Notes: generated by a model from the letters alone, not told the origin. A stretch of 35,764 nucleotides of DNA from Fusobacteriaceae bacterium (GCA_900764925.1 CAAFPW010000106.1:1-35764), one strand, 5' to 3'. Shown: positions 1 through 9,071, numbered from the stretch's first letter. Translations and numbers: made by a program.

Positions 1-117
1 TAATATAATATTTAATTTAAAATTTTTTTATCATAGAAAGTATAAATTTACAGAAAAAATCTCATACTCTCTAGGATTCTAAATTGAAATCCAAAAATAA
101 AAATATTTAAAAATATA

Positions 118-165
118 AAAGGAAAAAAGTTTACTTCTCTCATTACAGTAAATTTTTTCCTTTTT
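118..165. terminator. Bidirectional intrinsic terminator
   Basis: A hairpin with arms at about 118-135 and 147-163 (GGAAAAAA and TTTACT against AGTAAA and TTTTTTCC, one bulged G) is flanked by A-rich and T-rich tracts. It lies just past the stop of the leftward YihY operon and could also stop rightward transcription entering the window. Bases 1-117 hold no gene that I can support. Confidence 0.7.
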
Positions 166-209
166 CTTTACTCTTATTTTGATTTCAATTTAAGAATTTG
201 TAACTTTTA

Positions 210-1457
210 TTAATCTCTTCTCTCTATATAATTTTTTAATGAAAAAGAGAAGTTTTTTTCCCTTACACAATCTAAAATCTTTTCTAACTCTTCAGTGCTA
301 TCTATATTGATTTTTTCTCCATAATTTTCAAGAGATTTAAAGATAGTTTTAAAAGTTATCCCTTCAACATTTTTAATAATCACATAGGATTTCTCATCTT
401 TTTCTCCAATCTCTCCAACTAAGTCATCAGAGATAAAAACATCTAGTACATATTTAATAATCTCATATGGAATACCATATTTTTTAACAATCTCATTTAT
501 TGTAAGAGGAGTAAGATTGTTGAGATATCTTTCTATCAACTCCTTCATAACAATCACAGCACTATACTCTTTAGCTTTGAAATTTATCTCTTCGACTTCA
601 CTTGTAAAAAGGTGTAACTCTCTATTTTGTAAAAAGTAACAGAGATGTGACCCTAAGATGATAAAAAACCACATTATCTTAAGCCAAAATAGAAAGATAA
701 AGATAACAGAGAAACTTCCATAGATTTTGTTATAGGTATTTACCATTCCTTGTAGAAGGATAAAAAGAGATTGGAATCCAGAGAAAAACATAGATATAAA
801 TATTGCTGCTATGAGAGCAGGAATAAATTTAACTTTGGTATTAGGTATAAGCATATACATAGTTGTAAAGAAAAATAGTAGAGTTAAGAAAGGAACAAAA
901 CGAATAAATATACCCAAGCCTAAGTTTTCTACTCCAACTCTATCACTTATTATTCTTATAACTCCACTGGATATTACCAATAGAGTTGGAAATAGAATAA
1001 AAAATGAGATATAATCAGTAATTTTTCTTAAAAACATTCTAGATTTTTCAACTCTCCAAATATCATTAAAAGATTTTTCAATGATAGAAAACATAGATAT
1101 CAGAGTCCAACCTAAGAATAGAAACCCGATTCCAGCTAAAACACCAGTTCGAGTATTTTCTAAAAAATTTTGAGCAAAGGATATCAAAAGATTTATAGAC
1201 TCTTCATTTAGTGGAGAGTAATCTCTTAACTTGATAAGAAAATAATCAGCTACCCCAAGCCAAGTTCCTAAACTAAATAGAATAGCAAATATAGGTACTA
1301 AAGAAAGTATTGTATAGAAACAAAGAGAGGTAACCCAGAGTCCTGAGTTAGCTCTCTTATACCCTTCCAATGCTTTTTTTACAACATTGATTATATTGCT
1401 AAACTTACTTTGGGATATTATCTCTTTATATGAACTTATAATTAAATTTATTTTCAT
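210..1457 (-). CDS. YihY/BrkB family inner-membrane protein
   Basis: A 415-aa integral membrane protein of the YihY/BrkB family, formerly misnamed ribonuclease BN. Several hydrophobic segments span roughly residues 40-275, including the family-typical stretch LWVTSLCFYTILSLVPIFAI near residue 40. The C-terminal ~140 residues are soluble and look like a winged-helix tail (ITINEIV-type text near residue 318). The molecular role of the family is unsettled; no nuclease motif is visible. The ATG at 1457 follows GGGAGG. It is the last gene of a leftward operon, 19 bases after the small secreted protein, and ends at a bidirectional terminator. Confidence 0.85.
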   Translation of the reverse strand: MKINLIISSYKEIISQSKFSNIINVVKKALEGYKRANSGLWVTSLCFYTILSLVPIFAILFSLGTWLGVADYFLIKLRDYSPLNEESINLLISFAQNFLENTRTGVLAGIGFLFLGWTLISMFSIIEKSFNDIWRVEKSRMFLRKITDYISFFILFPTLLVISSGVIRIISDRVGVENLGLGIFIRFVPFLTLLFFFTTMYMLIPNTKVKFIPALIAAIFISMFFSGFQSLFILLQGMVNTYNKIYGSFSVIFIFLFWLKIMWFFIILGSHLCYFLQNRELHLFTSEVEEINFKAKEYSAVIVMKELIERYLNNLTPLTINEIVKKYGIPYEIIKYVLDVFISDDLVGEIGEKDEKSYVIIKNVEGITFKTIFKSLENYGEKINIDSTEELEKILDCVREKNFSFSLKNYIERRD

Positions 1458-1476
1458 AATATCCTCCCAAACTTTA

Positions 1477-1926
1477 TTAATTTTCTACTACATTTGAAGT
1501 TTGTCCCTCTTCTACATCTGAAAGGTCTATCTTATCTTCAGTTTTCTCCACAACTGTTTTTATTTTTCTTTCAGGTAATGATTTGTCTCTAAAGTTTAGT
1601 TCAAAGTTTTCCTTATCCAATGAGTATATACTAGAGAGTGTAAGAGGAGAGAAGAAATAATCCCCCACTCTAACTAATTTTTTCTCATTGTTAGAATCAT
1701 AGATATAGAAAGGGTTTTCACTATTACCTAAAATTTTCATAACTTCTTTATCTATCTGCATAGCTTTTAATTCCTGTTTACCATCTACTGAGATATATGT
1801 TGGAGCTACGTCCATAAGCATAATCAATCTCTCCATAAGAAAATATTCTGGAATGATCTCTGCTCCTTGAGCTTTCACAGTAAAAAGAGTCAACATTGTA
1901 AATATTCCAATAAAAAATTTTTTCAT
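1477..1926 (-). CDS. Small exported protein, unknown function
   Basis: 149 aa. The N-terminus (KK, then a hydrophobic run FFIGIFTMLTLF, then a small-residue cleavage region near AQGA) reads as a Sec signal peptide cleaved around residue 22, so the mature protein should be periplasmic or outer-membrane associated. The C-terminal third is acidic and low in complexity. No enzyme motif is visible and I do not recognise the family. The ATG at 1926 follows AGGAGG. It sits 8 bases after htpX and 19 before yihY, so it is co-transcribed with two envelope-related genes; a link to envelope maintenance is inference. Confidence 0.7.
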   Translation of the reverse strand: MKKFFIGIFTMLTLFTVKAQGAEIIPEYFLMERLIMLMDVAPTYISVDGKQELKAMQIDKEVMKILGNSENPFYIYDSNNEKKLVRVGDYFFSPLTLSSIYSLDKENFELNFRDKSLPERKIKTVVEKTEDKIDLSDVEEGQTSNVVEN

Positions 1927-1934
1927 TATTCCTC

Positions 1935-2777
1935 CTATTCGTATCTCATCTCTTCTAATCTTCTAATTCTATCCTCAGTAGAAGGGTGTGTACTAAAAAG
2001 ATTTGCCATCTTACTTCCAGCTAGTGGGCTTACAATAAACATATTCTCAGTGGCAGGAGCTGCATTAGGCATAGGTATTCTTCTACTGTACATATCTAAT
2101 TTTCTCAAAGCGTTAGCTAAATATTGTGGATTTCCACTAACTTTAGCTCCAAATCTATCAGCCTTATACTCTCTAGTTCTAGATATAGCCATCTGTACTA
2201 ACATAGCTGCTAGAGGGGCAAATATAGCTATACCTATTAGTGCAATAGGGTTTCCTCCATCTTCATCATCTCTATTATTTCCACCAAATATAGCTGCCCA
2301 TTTAGCCATATTAGCTAGAAAAGCAATAGCTCCAGCCATAGTAGCTGCCACAGTACTGATTAGGATATCTCTATTGTTTACATGTCCTAATTCATGACCT
2401 ATAACTCCAGCTAACTCATAGTCATCAACTAAATCCATAAGTCCTCTAGTTACAGCCACAGCAGCGTTTTTAGGATTTCTACCAGTAGCAAAAGCATTAG
2501 GTTGAGCTTCATTTATAATATATACCTTTGGCATAGGTAGATCAGATGTCTTTGCTAATTTTTCAACTAATTGATATAGATGGGTATCTTTGTCAACAGG
2601 TTGTGCACCATACATAGATAAGACAATCTTATCACTGAACCAATATGAGATAAAATTCATAACTCCAGCCATAATAAGAGCTACTACTACTCCGCTTTGT
2701 CCACCAATTGCATTTCCTATAAGTAAAAGTATAAAAGTTAAAATTCCCATTAGGAAAAATGTTTTCAACGTATTCAT
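1935..2777 (-). CDS. htpX: Membrane zinc metalloprotease HtpX
   Basis: 280 aa, the usual length for HtpX, a membrane-embedded M48 protease that removes misfolded membrane proteins. Two N-terminal hydrophobic segments (about 5-25 and 28-46) precede the zinc motif HELGH at residues 128-132. A second hydrophobic pair follows at 140-160 and 176-197. The likely third zinc ligand is E203 in TREYKAD, and the C-terminal part carries the family sequence FSTHPSTEDRI. The ATG at 2777 follows AAGGAG at an 11-base spacing. It is the first gene of a leftward three-gene operon with its own promoter at 2906-2933; the ~125-base 5' leader shows no obvious element. Confidence 0.95.
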   Translation of the reverse strand: MNTLKTFFLMGILTFILLLIGNAIGGQSGVVVALIMAGVMNFISYWFSDKIVLSMYGAQPVDKDTHLYQLVEKLAKTSDLPMPKVYIINEAQPNAFATGRNPKNAAVAVTRGLMDLVDDYELAGVIGHELGHVNNRDILISTVAATMAGAIAFLANMAKWAAIFGGNNRDDEDGGNPIALIGIAIFAPLAAMLVQMAISRTREYKADRFGAKVSGNPQYLANALRKLDMYSRRIPMPNAAPATENMFIVSPLAGSKMANLFSTHPSTEDRIRRLEEMRYE

Positions 2778-2905
2778 TTTTATTATTCACTCCTTAAAAT
2801 TTCTATCTTATTTCCAATTCCAATATAATCTATCCATAAATTTTTGCAAGTAAGTTCTTCTATATTAGATTTTAATCGTCCTCCCTTTTTAGATTTCTTA
2901 TCTAT

Positions 2906-2933
2906 ATTATACATTATTTTCAGATTTCTTCAA
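2906..2933 (-). promoter_or_regulatory. Sigma70-type promoter for htpX operon
   Basis: On the minus strand, TTGAAG (2928-2933), a 16-base spacer and TATAAT (2906-2911). It faces away from the aroB-ppx promoter, so the 263-base gap is a divergent control region. Confidence 0.6.
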
Positions 2934-2985
2934 TATATTTATATTGCCATAAAATTGTGTCATGAGTATGTTAGATTTTTAGATG

Positions 2986-3014
2986 TTGAAGTGGATAGAT
3001 TTTTTAGGTATAAT
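2986..3014 (+). promoter_or_regulatory. Sigma70-type promoter for aroB-ppx
   Basis: TTGAAG (2986-2991), 17-base spacer, TATAAT (3009-3014), about 38 bases upstream of the ATG at 3059. Confidence 0.65.
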
Positions 3015-3058
3015 TAAAAAGAAAACTGTAATATTTTAGAGTGGTAAAGGAGAATAAA

Positions 3059-5038
3059 ATGAGAGTGATGGATGTAAAAACTTCAAGTGGAGAGTACCCA
3101 ATACTATTGGGAAGAGGAATAATCTCCAATTTAAAAGAGTATATAAAAAGTTATGATAAGATTTTGCTTTTATCTAATGAGGAGATAGGAGAACTGTATT
3201 TTTCAAAAGTAATGGAAAAATTGCAGGATGAAAAGATAAAATCTTTTGCTATTCCTGAGGGAGAAAAGTTTAAAAATCTAGAAACTATTTCAACAATATA
3301 TGATTTTATGGCAAGAGAAAATTTTTCAAGAAAATCCCTTATAATCTCTCTAGGTGGAGGAGTAGTATGTGATATGGGAGGTTTTGTAGGAGCAACCTAT
3401 ATGAGAGGGATAGATTTTATACAGATGCCTACCTCTTTACTTGCACAAGTAGATGCTGGTATAGGGGGGAAAACTGCCATAGATCACCCATGTGGAAAAA
3501 ATTTAATAGGGGTATTTAAACAACCTAAAGCTGTACTTATAGATGTAGAATTTTTAAAAACACTATCTAAGGAGCAATTTTCATCTGGTATGAGTGAGGT
3601 TATAAAGCACTCTTTAATTGTAGAGAATAGAGAGTATTTTAAATTTTTACAGGAAAAAAGAGAGGAGATATTAGCTTTTGAAGAAAACTCTCTCATTGAG
3701 ATGATAGAGAGATCATGTATAATAAAAAAAGAGATAGTCGAAAGAGATGAGTTTGAAAAGGGAGATAGAGCACTTTTAAATCTTGGACATACCTACGGGC
3801 ATGCCATTGAAAAGCTTTTTAATTTTCAAGGGTTGACACATGGAGAGGGAGTTGCTAAGGGGATAATCTTTGAGTTGGAACTATCTAAGATTTTAAATGG
3901 TGTAGATGAAGAATTTATAGAGGAGGTAAAGAGCTTATATAATAGTTATGGACTGGATTGTAATCCAATATTTTATCCAGAAAATACCTTATTAGAGGTA
4001 ATGAAAAAAGATAAGAAAAACTCCTTTGACAAGATCAATTTTATCCTATTTGATAGAGAGCATAGAGTGTATAGGGATAGTGTAGATGTGAATGTAATAT
4101 TAGAGGTAAATAGAAGATTTAGTTCAAGATATATAAGAGGGATAATTGATATTGGAACTAACTCATGTAGACTTTTCCTAGCTCAAGTTTTTGAAAAGGA
4201 TGAGATAAAAATAGAGAGAGAGATTTCTAAAGATGTTGAAATAGTAAAGCTTGGAGAAGATGTAAATAAAAATGGTTATTTGAAGAGAGAAGCCATAGAG
4301 AGAACAGTAAAATCTCTTGAGGGATATAAAAAGAAAGCGGACAGTTATGGAGCTAAGGAGATAGTTGCTTTTGCTACTTCAGCTACTAGAGATTCTAAAA
4401 ATAGAGAGGAATTTTTATCTCAAGTGAGAGAGTTGGGAATAGATATAAGATGTATAGCTGGAGAGAGAGAAGCACAACTTAATTTTTTAGGAAATTCAAT
4501 AGTATTTAAAGATAAAATTTTAGTGTTAGATATAGGTGGAGGAAGTACAGAATTTACTCTAGGAGAGAAGGAAGAGATAGATTTTGTTAAAAGTATAAAT
4601 ATAGGTGCTGTGAGAGGGACAGAGAGATTTTTTCTAGGAGAAAACTATAACCAAGAGAGTATTGCACAGTGTAAAGCATGGGTAAGAGAGATGATAGAAC
4701 CAGTTATTTTCTTAAAAGATGAGAAGTTTAAATTGGTAGGGGTAGCAGGAACGGCTACTACTCAAATCTCTGTACAGAAAAAGATGGAAGTTTATGATAG
4801 TTCAAAGGTACATATGTCAGAGATAGATATAAAAGAGTTGAGAGAAAATCTAGAACTGTTTCTAGCTTGTGATGTGGAAGAGAGAAAGAAGATTGTTGGA
4901 TTGGAAGAGAAGAGAGCAGATGTAATTATAGCTGGAACTTTGATACTTATAACAATTATGGAAGAGTTAGGAGTAGAAAAGTTAGTAGTGTCAGAATCAG
5001 ATAATCTAAATGGAGCTATGATTACCAAGAATCTTTAA
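3059..5038 (+). CDS. aroB: Fused 3-dehydroquinate synthase (AroB) / Ppx-GppA phosphatase
   Basis: 659 aa in one uninterrupted frame. Residues ~1-350 are 3-dehydroquinate synthase, the second shikimate-pathway step (DAHP to 3-dehydroquinate, NAD and a divalent metal). The glycine-rich GGGVVCDMGGF motif, DAGIGGKTAID, and metal-ligand regions SEVIKH, GHTYGHAIE and THGEG are all present. Residues ~359-659 are a Ppx/GppA exopolyphosphatase/pppGpp phosphatase: DIGTNSCRLFL (P-loop), ATSATRDS, ERE and DIGGGSTEF. Both halves keep their signature motifs. An upstream in-frame GTG at 3041 has no ribosome binding site, whereas ATG 3059 has AAAGGAG at 3046-3052. Neither half is known to need the other, so the fusion is unusual; a frameshift artefact is unlikely because there is no stop between them. 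Confidence 0.9.
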   Translation: MRVMDVKTSSGEYPILLGRGIISNLKEYIKSYDKILLLSNEEIGELYFSKVMEKLQDEKIKSFAIPEGEKFKNLETISTIYDFMARENFSRKSLIISLGGGVVCDMGGFVGATYMRGIDFIQMPTSLLAQVDAGIGGKTAIDHPCGKNLIGVFKQPKAVLIDVEFLKTLSKEQFSSGMSEVIKHSLIVENREYFKFLQEKREEILAFEENSLIEMIERSCIIKKEIVERDEFEKGDRALLNLGHTYGHAIEKLFNFQGLTHGEGVAKGIIFELELSKILNGVDEEFIEEVKSLYNSYGLDCNPIFYPENTLLEVMKKDKKNSFDKINFILFDREHRVYRDSVDVNVILEVNRRFSSRYIRGIIDIGTNSCRLFLAQVFEKDEIKIEREISKDVEIVKLGEDVNKNGYLKREAIERTVKSLEGYKKKADSYGAKEIVAFATSATRDSKNREEFLSQVRELGIDIRCIAGEREAQLNFLGNSIVFKDKILVLDIGGGSTEFTLGEKEEIDFVKSINIGAVRGTERFFLGENYNQESIAQCKAWVREMIEPVIFLKDEKFKLVGVAGTATTQISVQKKMEVYDSSKVHMSEIDIKELRENLELFLACDVEERKKIVGLEEKRADVIIAGTLILITIMEELGVEKLVVSESDNLNGAMITKNL

Positions 5039-5129
5039 TAATCTTTAACAATCACTTTACAAGACTTCTTAAGTGTGATATATTTTTATTTAATTACTAA
5101 TAATATTCATAACATAAGGGAGGGATTTT

Positions 5130-6320
5130 ATGAATTTTATTTTTATTTCACCAAATTTTCCAAAAAGCTATTGGAATTTTTGTAGAGGATTAAAAAACAA
5201 TGGTGTTAATACTTTGGGGATAGGAGATGCCGAATATGACTTTTTAAGTGAAGAGTTAAAGGAATCTTTAAATGAGTACTATAAAGTATCATCACTAGAA
5301 AACTATGATGAGGTGTACAGAGCTTGTGCTTATTTTGCTTTCAAATATGGAAAGATTGATTGGTTAGAGTCAAATAATGAATATTGGTTACTAAGAGATG
5401 CACAACTACGTACAGATTTCAATATCACTTCTGGTTTAAAAAATGATAGAATAGCTGGAATAAAGTATAAGAGCAAAATGAAAGAGTTCTATGAAAAAGC
5501 AGGAGTAAAAACAGCAAGATATCACCTAGTTTCAACGTATGATGAGGGGAAAAAATTTACTGATGTAGTTGGATTCCCAGTTGTAGTTAAACCTAATAAT
5601 GGAGTTGGAGCAGCAGCTACTTATAAGTTGAGAGATGAGGGAGAGATGAAATTTTTCTATGATAACTTAGGAGAAGAGGAGTATATCATGGAGGAGTTTA
5701 TCAATGGAGAACTTCTATCTTATGATGGAATAGCTGGAAGAAATAAGGAGATTATATTTGAAACAGCTCATGCTTATCCAGTTCCAATAATGGATATTGT
5801 AAATAATGGAATGGATGTTATGTATTACTCTTTTAGAGATATACCAGAGGATTTAAAAGATGCAGGAAGAAGAGTTGTCCAAGCCTTTGATACAAATAGT
5901 AGATTTTTCCACTGTGAATTTTTTAGACTTTTAGAGGATAAACCAGGATTGGGAAACAGAGGAGAGATTATAGGATTGGAAGTAAATATGCGTCCACCTG
6001 GAGGATATACACCTGATATGATGAACTTTGCTAATGATATAGATGTATATCAAATTTGGGCAAATATGATAACTTATAATAAAGGATTTTTTGATAGAGA
6101 TTCTAGACCATACTGTTGTGTGTATGCAGCTAGAAGAGATGGATATAGATATGTACACAGTATAGATACTGTATTGAATAGATATAAGTATAATATTGTA
6201 ATGAAGGAGAGAATGCCAGAGGTTTTATCTGGAGCTATGGGAAATGATATGTTGACAGCGAGATTCCCAGAGCAAGATCAAGCTATGGAGTTCATAGATT
6301 TTTACTTGAAGAAGATGTAG
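5130..6320 (+). CDS. ATP-grasp domain ligase, substrate unknown
   Basis: 396 aa. An N-terminal Rossmann-like part (FIFISPNFPKSYWNF, ~1-100) is followed by an ATP-grasp core: FPVVVKPNNGVGAAATYKL (about 150-168) is the ATP-binding lysine/glycine loop, EEYIMEEFINGE the hinge, and GLEVNMRPPGG the Mg-binding Glu/Asn motif (about 284-294). ATP-grasp enzymes join a carboxylate to an amine or thiol through an acyl phosphate. It resembles carbamoyl-phosphate-synthase-like or amino-acid ligases but cannot be assigned a substrate. The ATG follows AGGGAGGG. Two esterase genes follow at 19 and 10 bases, so the three are almost certainly one operon. Confidence 0.85.
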   Translation: MNFIFISPNFPKSYWNFCRGLKNNGVNTLGIGDAEYDFLSEELKESLNEYYKVSSLENYDEVYRACAYFAFKYGKIDWLESNNEYWLLRDAQLRTDFNITSGLKNDRIAGIKYKSKMKEFYEKAGVKTARYHLVSTYDEGKKFTDVVGFPVVVKPNNGVGAAATYKLRDEGEMKFFYDNLGEEEYIMEEFINGELLSYDGIAGRNKEIIFETAHAYPVPIMDIVNNGMDVMYYSFRDIPEDLKDAGRRVVQAFDTNSRFFHCEFFRLLEDKPGLGNRGEIIGLEVNMRPPGGYTPDMMNFANDIDVYQIWANMITYNKGFFDRDSRPYCCVYAARRDGYRYVHSIDTVLNRYKYNIVMKERMPEVLSGAMGNDMLTARFPEQDQAMEFIDFYLKKM

Positions 6321-6339
6321 ATTAGGGGGAATTAGTTTT

Positions 6340-7092
6340 ATGCATGTAAATCATTATAGACAGTACAGCCACAATTTAGGAAGAGAGATGGAGTTTATAG
6401 TCTATGGTCACAGTGGGAGGCCGATAGTAGTTTTTCCAGCACAAGATGGAAGATTCTATGATTTCTATAATTTTGGAATGGTAGATTCAGTTGCTGATTA
6501 TATAAACCAAGGAAAGATTATGCTATTTTGTGTGGACAGTATAGATGGGGAATCTTGGTCTAGATTGGGAGAGAATTACGAAGCTAGAATAGCTCAACAT
6601 GATAGATGGTTTAAATATGTGATGGATGAGGCAATACCAAAGTTTAGACATATATATGGAGATAGAACTGGAGATTATAACTGTCAGTTTATGACAACAG
6701 GGTGTAGTATGGGAGCTTACCATGCTTTAAACTTCTTTTTACGTCGTCCAGATATTTTTAATGGGGTTATCGCTCTAAGTGGATTATACCACGCTGGATA
6801 TTTCTTCCCAAATTATAACAATGGAATGATTTATGAAAACTCACCAAATGACTATATGAGAAATATGTCTTGGAATCATGAGTTTTTAGGAAGATATAGA
6901 AATTCAGATATCATTCTTTGTTGTGGTTTAGGTAGATGGGAAGAGGAGTGTATCAAAGATACTGGAGATTTAAAAGTTGAATTTGATAGATTACAAGTTC
7001 CTGTTTGGATGGATTTTTGGGGACATGATGTAGATCATGATTGGCCTTGGTGGAAGATACAATTCCCTTATTTTTTACAATATGTTGTATAG
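6340..7092 (+). CDS. Alpha/beta-hydrolase esterase (first of pair)
   Basis: 250 aa, no signal peptide, so cytoplasmic. The nucleophile elbow is GCSMG with S123, and the likely catalytic His is in WGHDVDHDWPWW near the C-terminus. The fold matches the putative-esterase (esterase D/antigen 85-like) superfamily, whose members hydrolyse acyl esters or thioesters. Unusually aromatic- and His-rich near the ends (HVNHYRQYSHN). Lies 19 bases after the ATP-grasp gene and 10 before a second, only distantly similar esterase. The substrate is unknown; the context suggests it acts on, or releases, the ATP-grasp product. Confidence 0.8.
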   Translation: MHVNHYRQYSHNLGREMEFIVYGHSGRPIVVFPAQDGRFYDFYNFGMVDSVADYINQGKIMLFCVDSIDGESWSRLGENYEARIAQHDRWFKYVMDEAIPKFRHIYGDRTGDYNCQFMTTGCSMGAYHALNFFLRRPDIFNGVIALSGLYHAGYFFPNYNNGMIYENSPNDYMRNMSWNHEFLGRYRNSDIILCCGLGRWEEECIKDTGDLKVEFDRLQVPVWMDFWGHDVDHDWPWWKIQFPYFLQYVV

Positions 7093-7102
7093 GAGTTGAA
7101 AA

Positions 7103-7867
7103 ATGGTAATAAAAGAGAGTATATATATTGAACCTTTTAATTTACATAGAACACTGCATATATACCTTCCAGATAATATACAGCCAGATGAAAAATTTCC
7201 AGTTGTATATATGTTTGATGGGCATAATCTATTTTATGATTCAGATGCTACCTATGGGAAATCATGGGGGATAAAGGATGTTTTAGAAAGAGAGAATCAG
7301 AGAATAATAGTTGTAGGTTTGGAGTGCAACCATGAGGGCAATATGAGATTGTGTGAATTTTCTCCATACTCTTTTTATGATAAATTTTTTGGACATGTCA
7401 CAGGACTTGGAAAGACAACTATTGATTGGATTTGTGATACATTAAAACCCTATATAGATAGTAAATTTCCAACTAAACCTGAAAGAGAGTATACAGCAAT
7501 TGGAGGAAGCTCAATGGGAGGGCTGATGTCTGTATATGGATTGGCAGCTAGATCGGATATATTCTCTATGGGAATCTGTGTTTCACCTTTTTATGATTAT
7601 GTATTTAAAAAGTTAGTGGAGGATATCTCTAAATTTAAGATGCGTAAGAAGACAAAGGCTTATATTAGTTGGGGAAGGTATGAATTTCATACAAAAAAAC
7701 AACTAGCAGTGGGAACTGAAAAAAATATGATAGTTACTAGAATATTTGCCCAAAAGGGAATTACTGTATACCCGCATATGATGGTTGAAGGAGCTCATAA
7801 TGAGGAGTCTTGGGAAAAAGAGACAATTATTTGGTTACATGAGTTGGGGTTATATAAAAAAGTATGA
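7103..7867 (+). CDS. Alpha/beta-hydrolase esterase (second of pair)
   Basis: 254 aa, cytoplasmic. YMFDGHNLF (about 36-44) and the elbow GGSSMGG (nucleophile S137) are typical of the Fes/IroE-like and esterase D superfamily; the catalytic His is likely in VEGAHNEESW (about 238). The elbow and spacing differ from the preceding esterase, so this is not a recent tandem duplication. RBS GGAG, 10 bases after the upstream stop. Fes/IroE relatives cut siderophore trilactones, but no siderophore synthesis or uptake gene is nearby, so that role is not claimed. Confidence 0.8.
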   Translation: MVIKESIYIEPFNLHRTLHIYLPDNIQPDEKFPVVYMFDGHNLFYDSDATYGKSWGIKDVLERENQRIIVVGLECNHEGNMRLCEFSPYSFYDKFFGHVTGLGKTTIDWICDTLKPYIDSKFPTKPEREYTAIGGSSMGGLMSVYGLAARSDIFSMGICVSPFYDYVFKKLVEDISKFKMRKKTKAYISWGRYEFHTKKQLAVGTEKNMIVTRIFAQKGITVYPHMMVEGAHNEESWEKETIIWLHELGLYKKV

Positions 7868-7910
7868 TATAATAAAAATTAAGATATAAATTTTAAAGGA
7901 GACAGAACTC

Positions 7911-8921
7911 ATGAAGAAAAAATTATTAATTGGGAGTATAATCCTAAGTTTTTCACTATTTGCTCAAGATATCTATAACGAAAGCTTGAATAAATTGAAT
8001 ATGGTTGAGTTATCAAATACCTATTCAAAAGAGAAGATAGAAAAGAGCTTAAAGGGGTACAAAAAATTAAAGAAAGAAAAGTTAGAAGAGTTATCACAAA
8101 AGGCTGTGTTAGTTGATTTAGGAGCAATAACAGTAGATGAACTAAACAGTTCTGAAAATATTGAAAAGATATTAAAAGTCTATGTAAATGATTACATGGA
8201 TAAGAGCGAGAACTCTTTAGGAAATATCTCAGATAAAAGCATAATTGAGAGAATAGATAGAAAATACTCAACTTTTAAAATCATAGAAAAAAACTCTTTA
8301 ATAGATAGCTTAAATATAGCTTTGGCAAAAGGACTTACAACAGGTTATAACGTAAAAGAGAGAACAACTTATGCAAATTTTAATCCAGAGTTATCATTGA
8401 CTTATGGACACAATGGAATAAAACATGCTGAACAACTTATAGCTCTTATGAAAAGTGAGGGAATAGATGCTAAAGTACAAATAGAACCAAAAACTTCAGC
8501 ATATCTTCATATGCCAGATTGGGGAGAGCCAGCTACACCTAATATTGTTATGGAGAATGGACAAATTGTTATTACTCCTCTTGAGTATGATTTACAATTT
8601 GAATTTGAAAGTAAAGCTGATAAGATGAAATTTATAAAAGCTATCGAAAAATATGCTAAAAAAGATGAGGTAGATGAGAAAGGTCTTATATATGATTCTT
8701 GGTGGCAACCATTTATGCAAACTGAAAAGGTTGAAGGATTTGAAAAATTGATTGTCAACATAGCAAGTCAAGGAGAGTATGATGCCTTTGTATTAACTCT
8801 ACCTGAAAAATCAGATGCTTTGATAAAAGAATTAGCTAAAAATAAAAATTTAAAACTTAGAACAAAAGAGATATATGTTAACCCATCATTTTATAGATTT
8901 ATGTTGGGAGAGTATAAGTAA
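7911..8921 (+). CDS. Exported protein of unknown family
   Basis: 336 aa. A clear Sec signal peptide (MKKK, then LLIGSIILSFSLFAQ) is likely cleaved after FAQ, near residue 20. Residues ~25-130 are charged and helical (Lys/Glu-rich). Residues ~150-336 look like a mixed alpha/beta domain with TYGHNGIKHAEQLIALMKSEG near 165-185. No catalytic motif or repeat is recognised. The ATG follows AAAGGAG. It has a weak possible promoter (TATAAT near 7868) and a terminator at 8934-8982, so it may be transcribed alone or with the ATP-grasp operon 43 bases upstream. Confidence 0.7.
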   Translation: MKKKLLIGSIILSFSLFAQDIYNESLNKLNMVELSNTYSKEKIEKSLKGYKKLKKEKLEELSQKAVLVDLGAITVDELNSSENIEKILKVYVNDYMDKSENSLGNISDKSIIERIDRKYSTFKIIEKNSLIDSLNIALAKGLTTGYNVKERTTYANFNPELSLTYGHNGIKHAEQLIALMKSEGIDAKVQIEPKTSAYLHMPDWGEPATPNIVMENGQIVITPLEYDLQFEFESKADKMKFIKAIEKYAKKDEVDEKGLIYDSWWQPFMQTEKVEGFEKLIVNIASQGEYDAFVLTLPEKSDALIKELAKNKNLKLRTKEIYVNPSFYRFMLGEYK

Positions 8922-8933
8922 TAGTTAAAAATG

Positions 8934-8982
8934 AAAGAAGGATGTTATAAATTAAAAGATTGTAACTAATCCTTCTTTTTTG
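8934..8982 (+). terminator. Intrinsic terminator after exported protein
   Basis: AAAGAAGGAT (8934-8943) pairs with ATCCTTCTTT (8969-8978), with an inner GTTA/TAAC stem, followed by a T-run. It separates the esterase region from the selenium operon. Confidence 0.85.
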
Positions 8983-9004
8983 TTTGATTAATATTAGAGT
9001 GGAA

Positions 9005-9033
9005 TTGTTTTGAAAAATATAGTACAATATATT
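9005..9033 (+). promoter_or_regulatory. Likely promoter of selenocysteine operon
   Basis: TTGTTT (9005-9010), 17-base spacer, TATATT (9028-9033), about 38 bases before the first gene of the operon. No other good promoter is apparent before the tRNA-Sec at 15233. Confidence 0.5.
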
Positions 9034-9071
9034 TGGACAGACTAAAATAAAAAAGAGATATCGGAGGAAAA

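Noticed and set aside
1867..2397. 176-codon plus-strand ORF
   Set aside because: Antisense to htpX, whose protein is clearly real; low-complexity Ser/Ala/Ile text and no ribosome binding site.
3041..3058. GTG start six codons upstream for aroB-ppx
   Set aside because: No ribosome binding site upstream; it overlaps the AAAGGAG that serves ATG 3059.
5050..5088. Terminator after aroB-ppx
   Set aside because: ATCACTT/AAGTGTGAT needs a two-base bulge and has a long loop; too weak to call.
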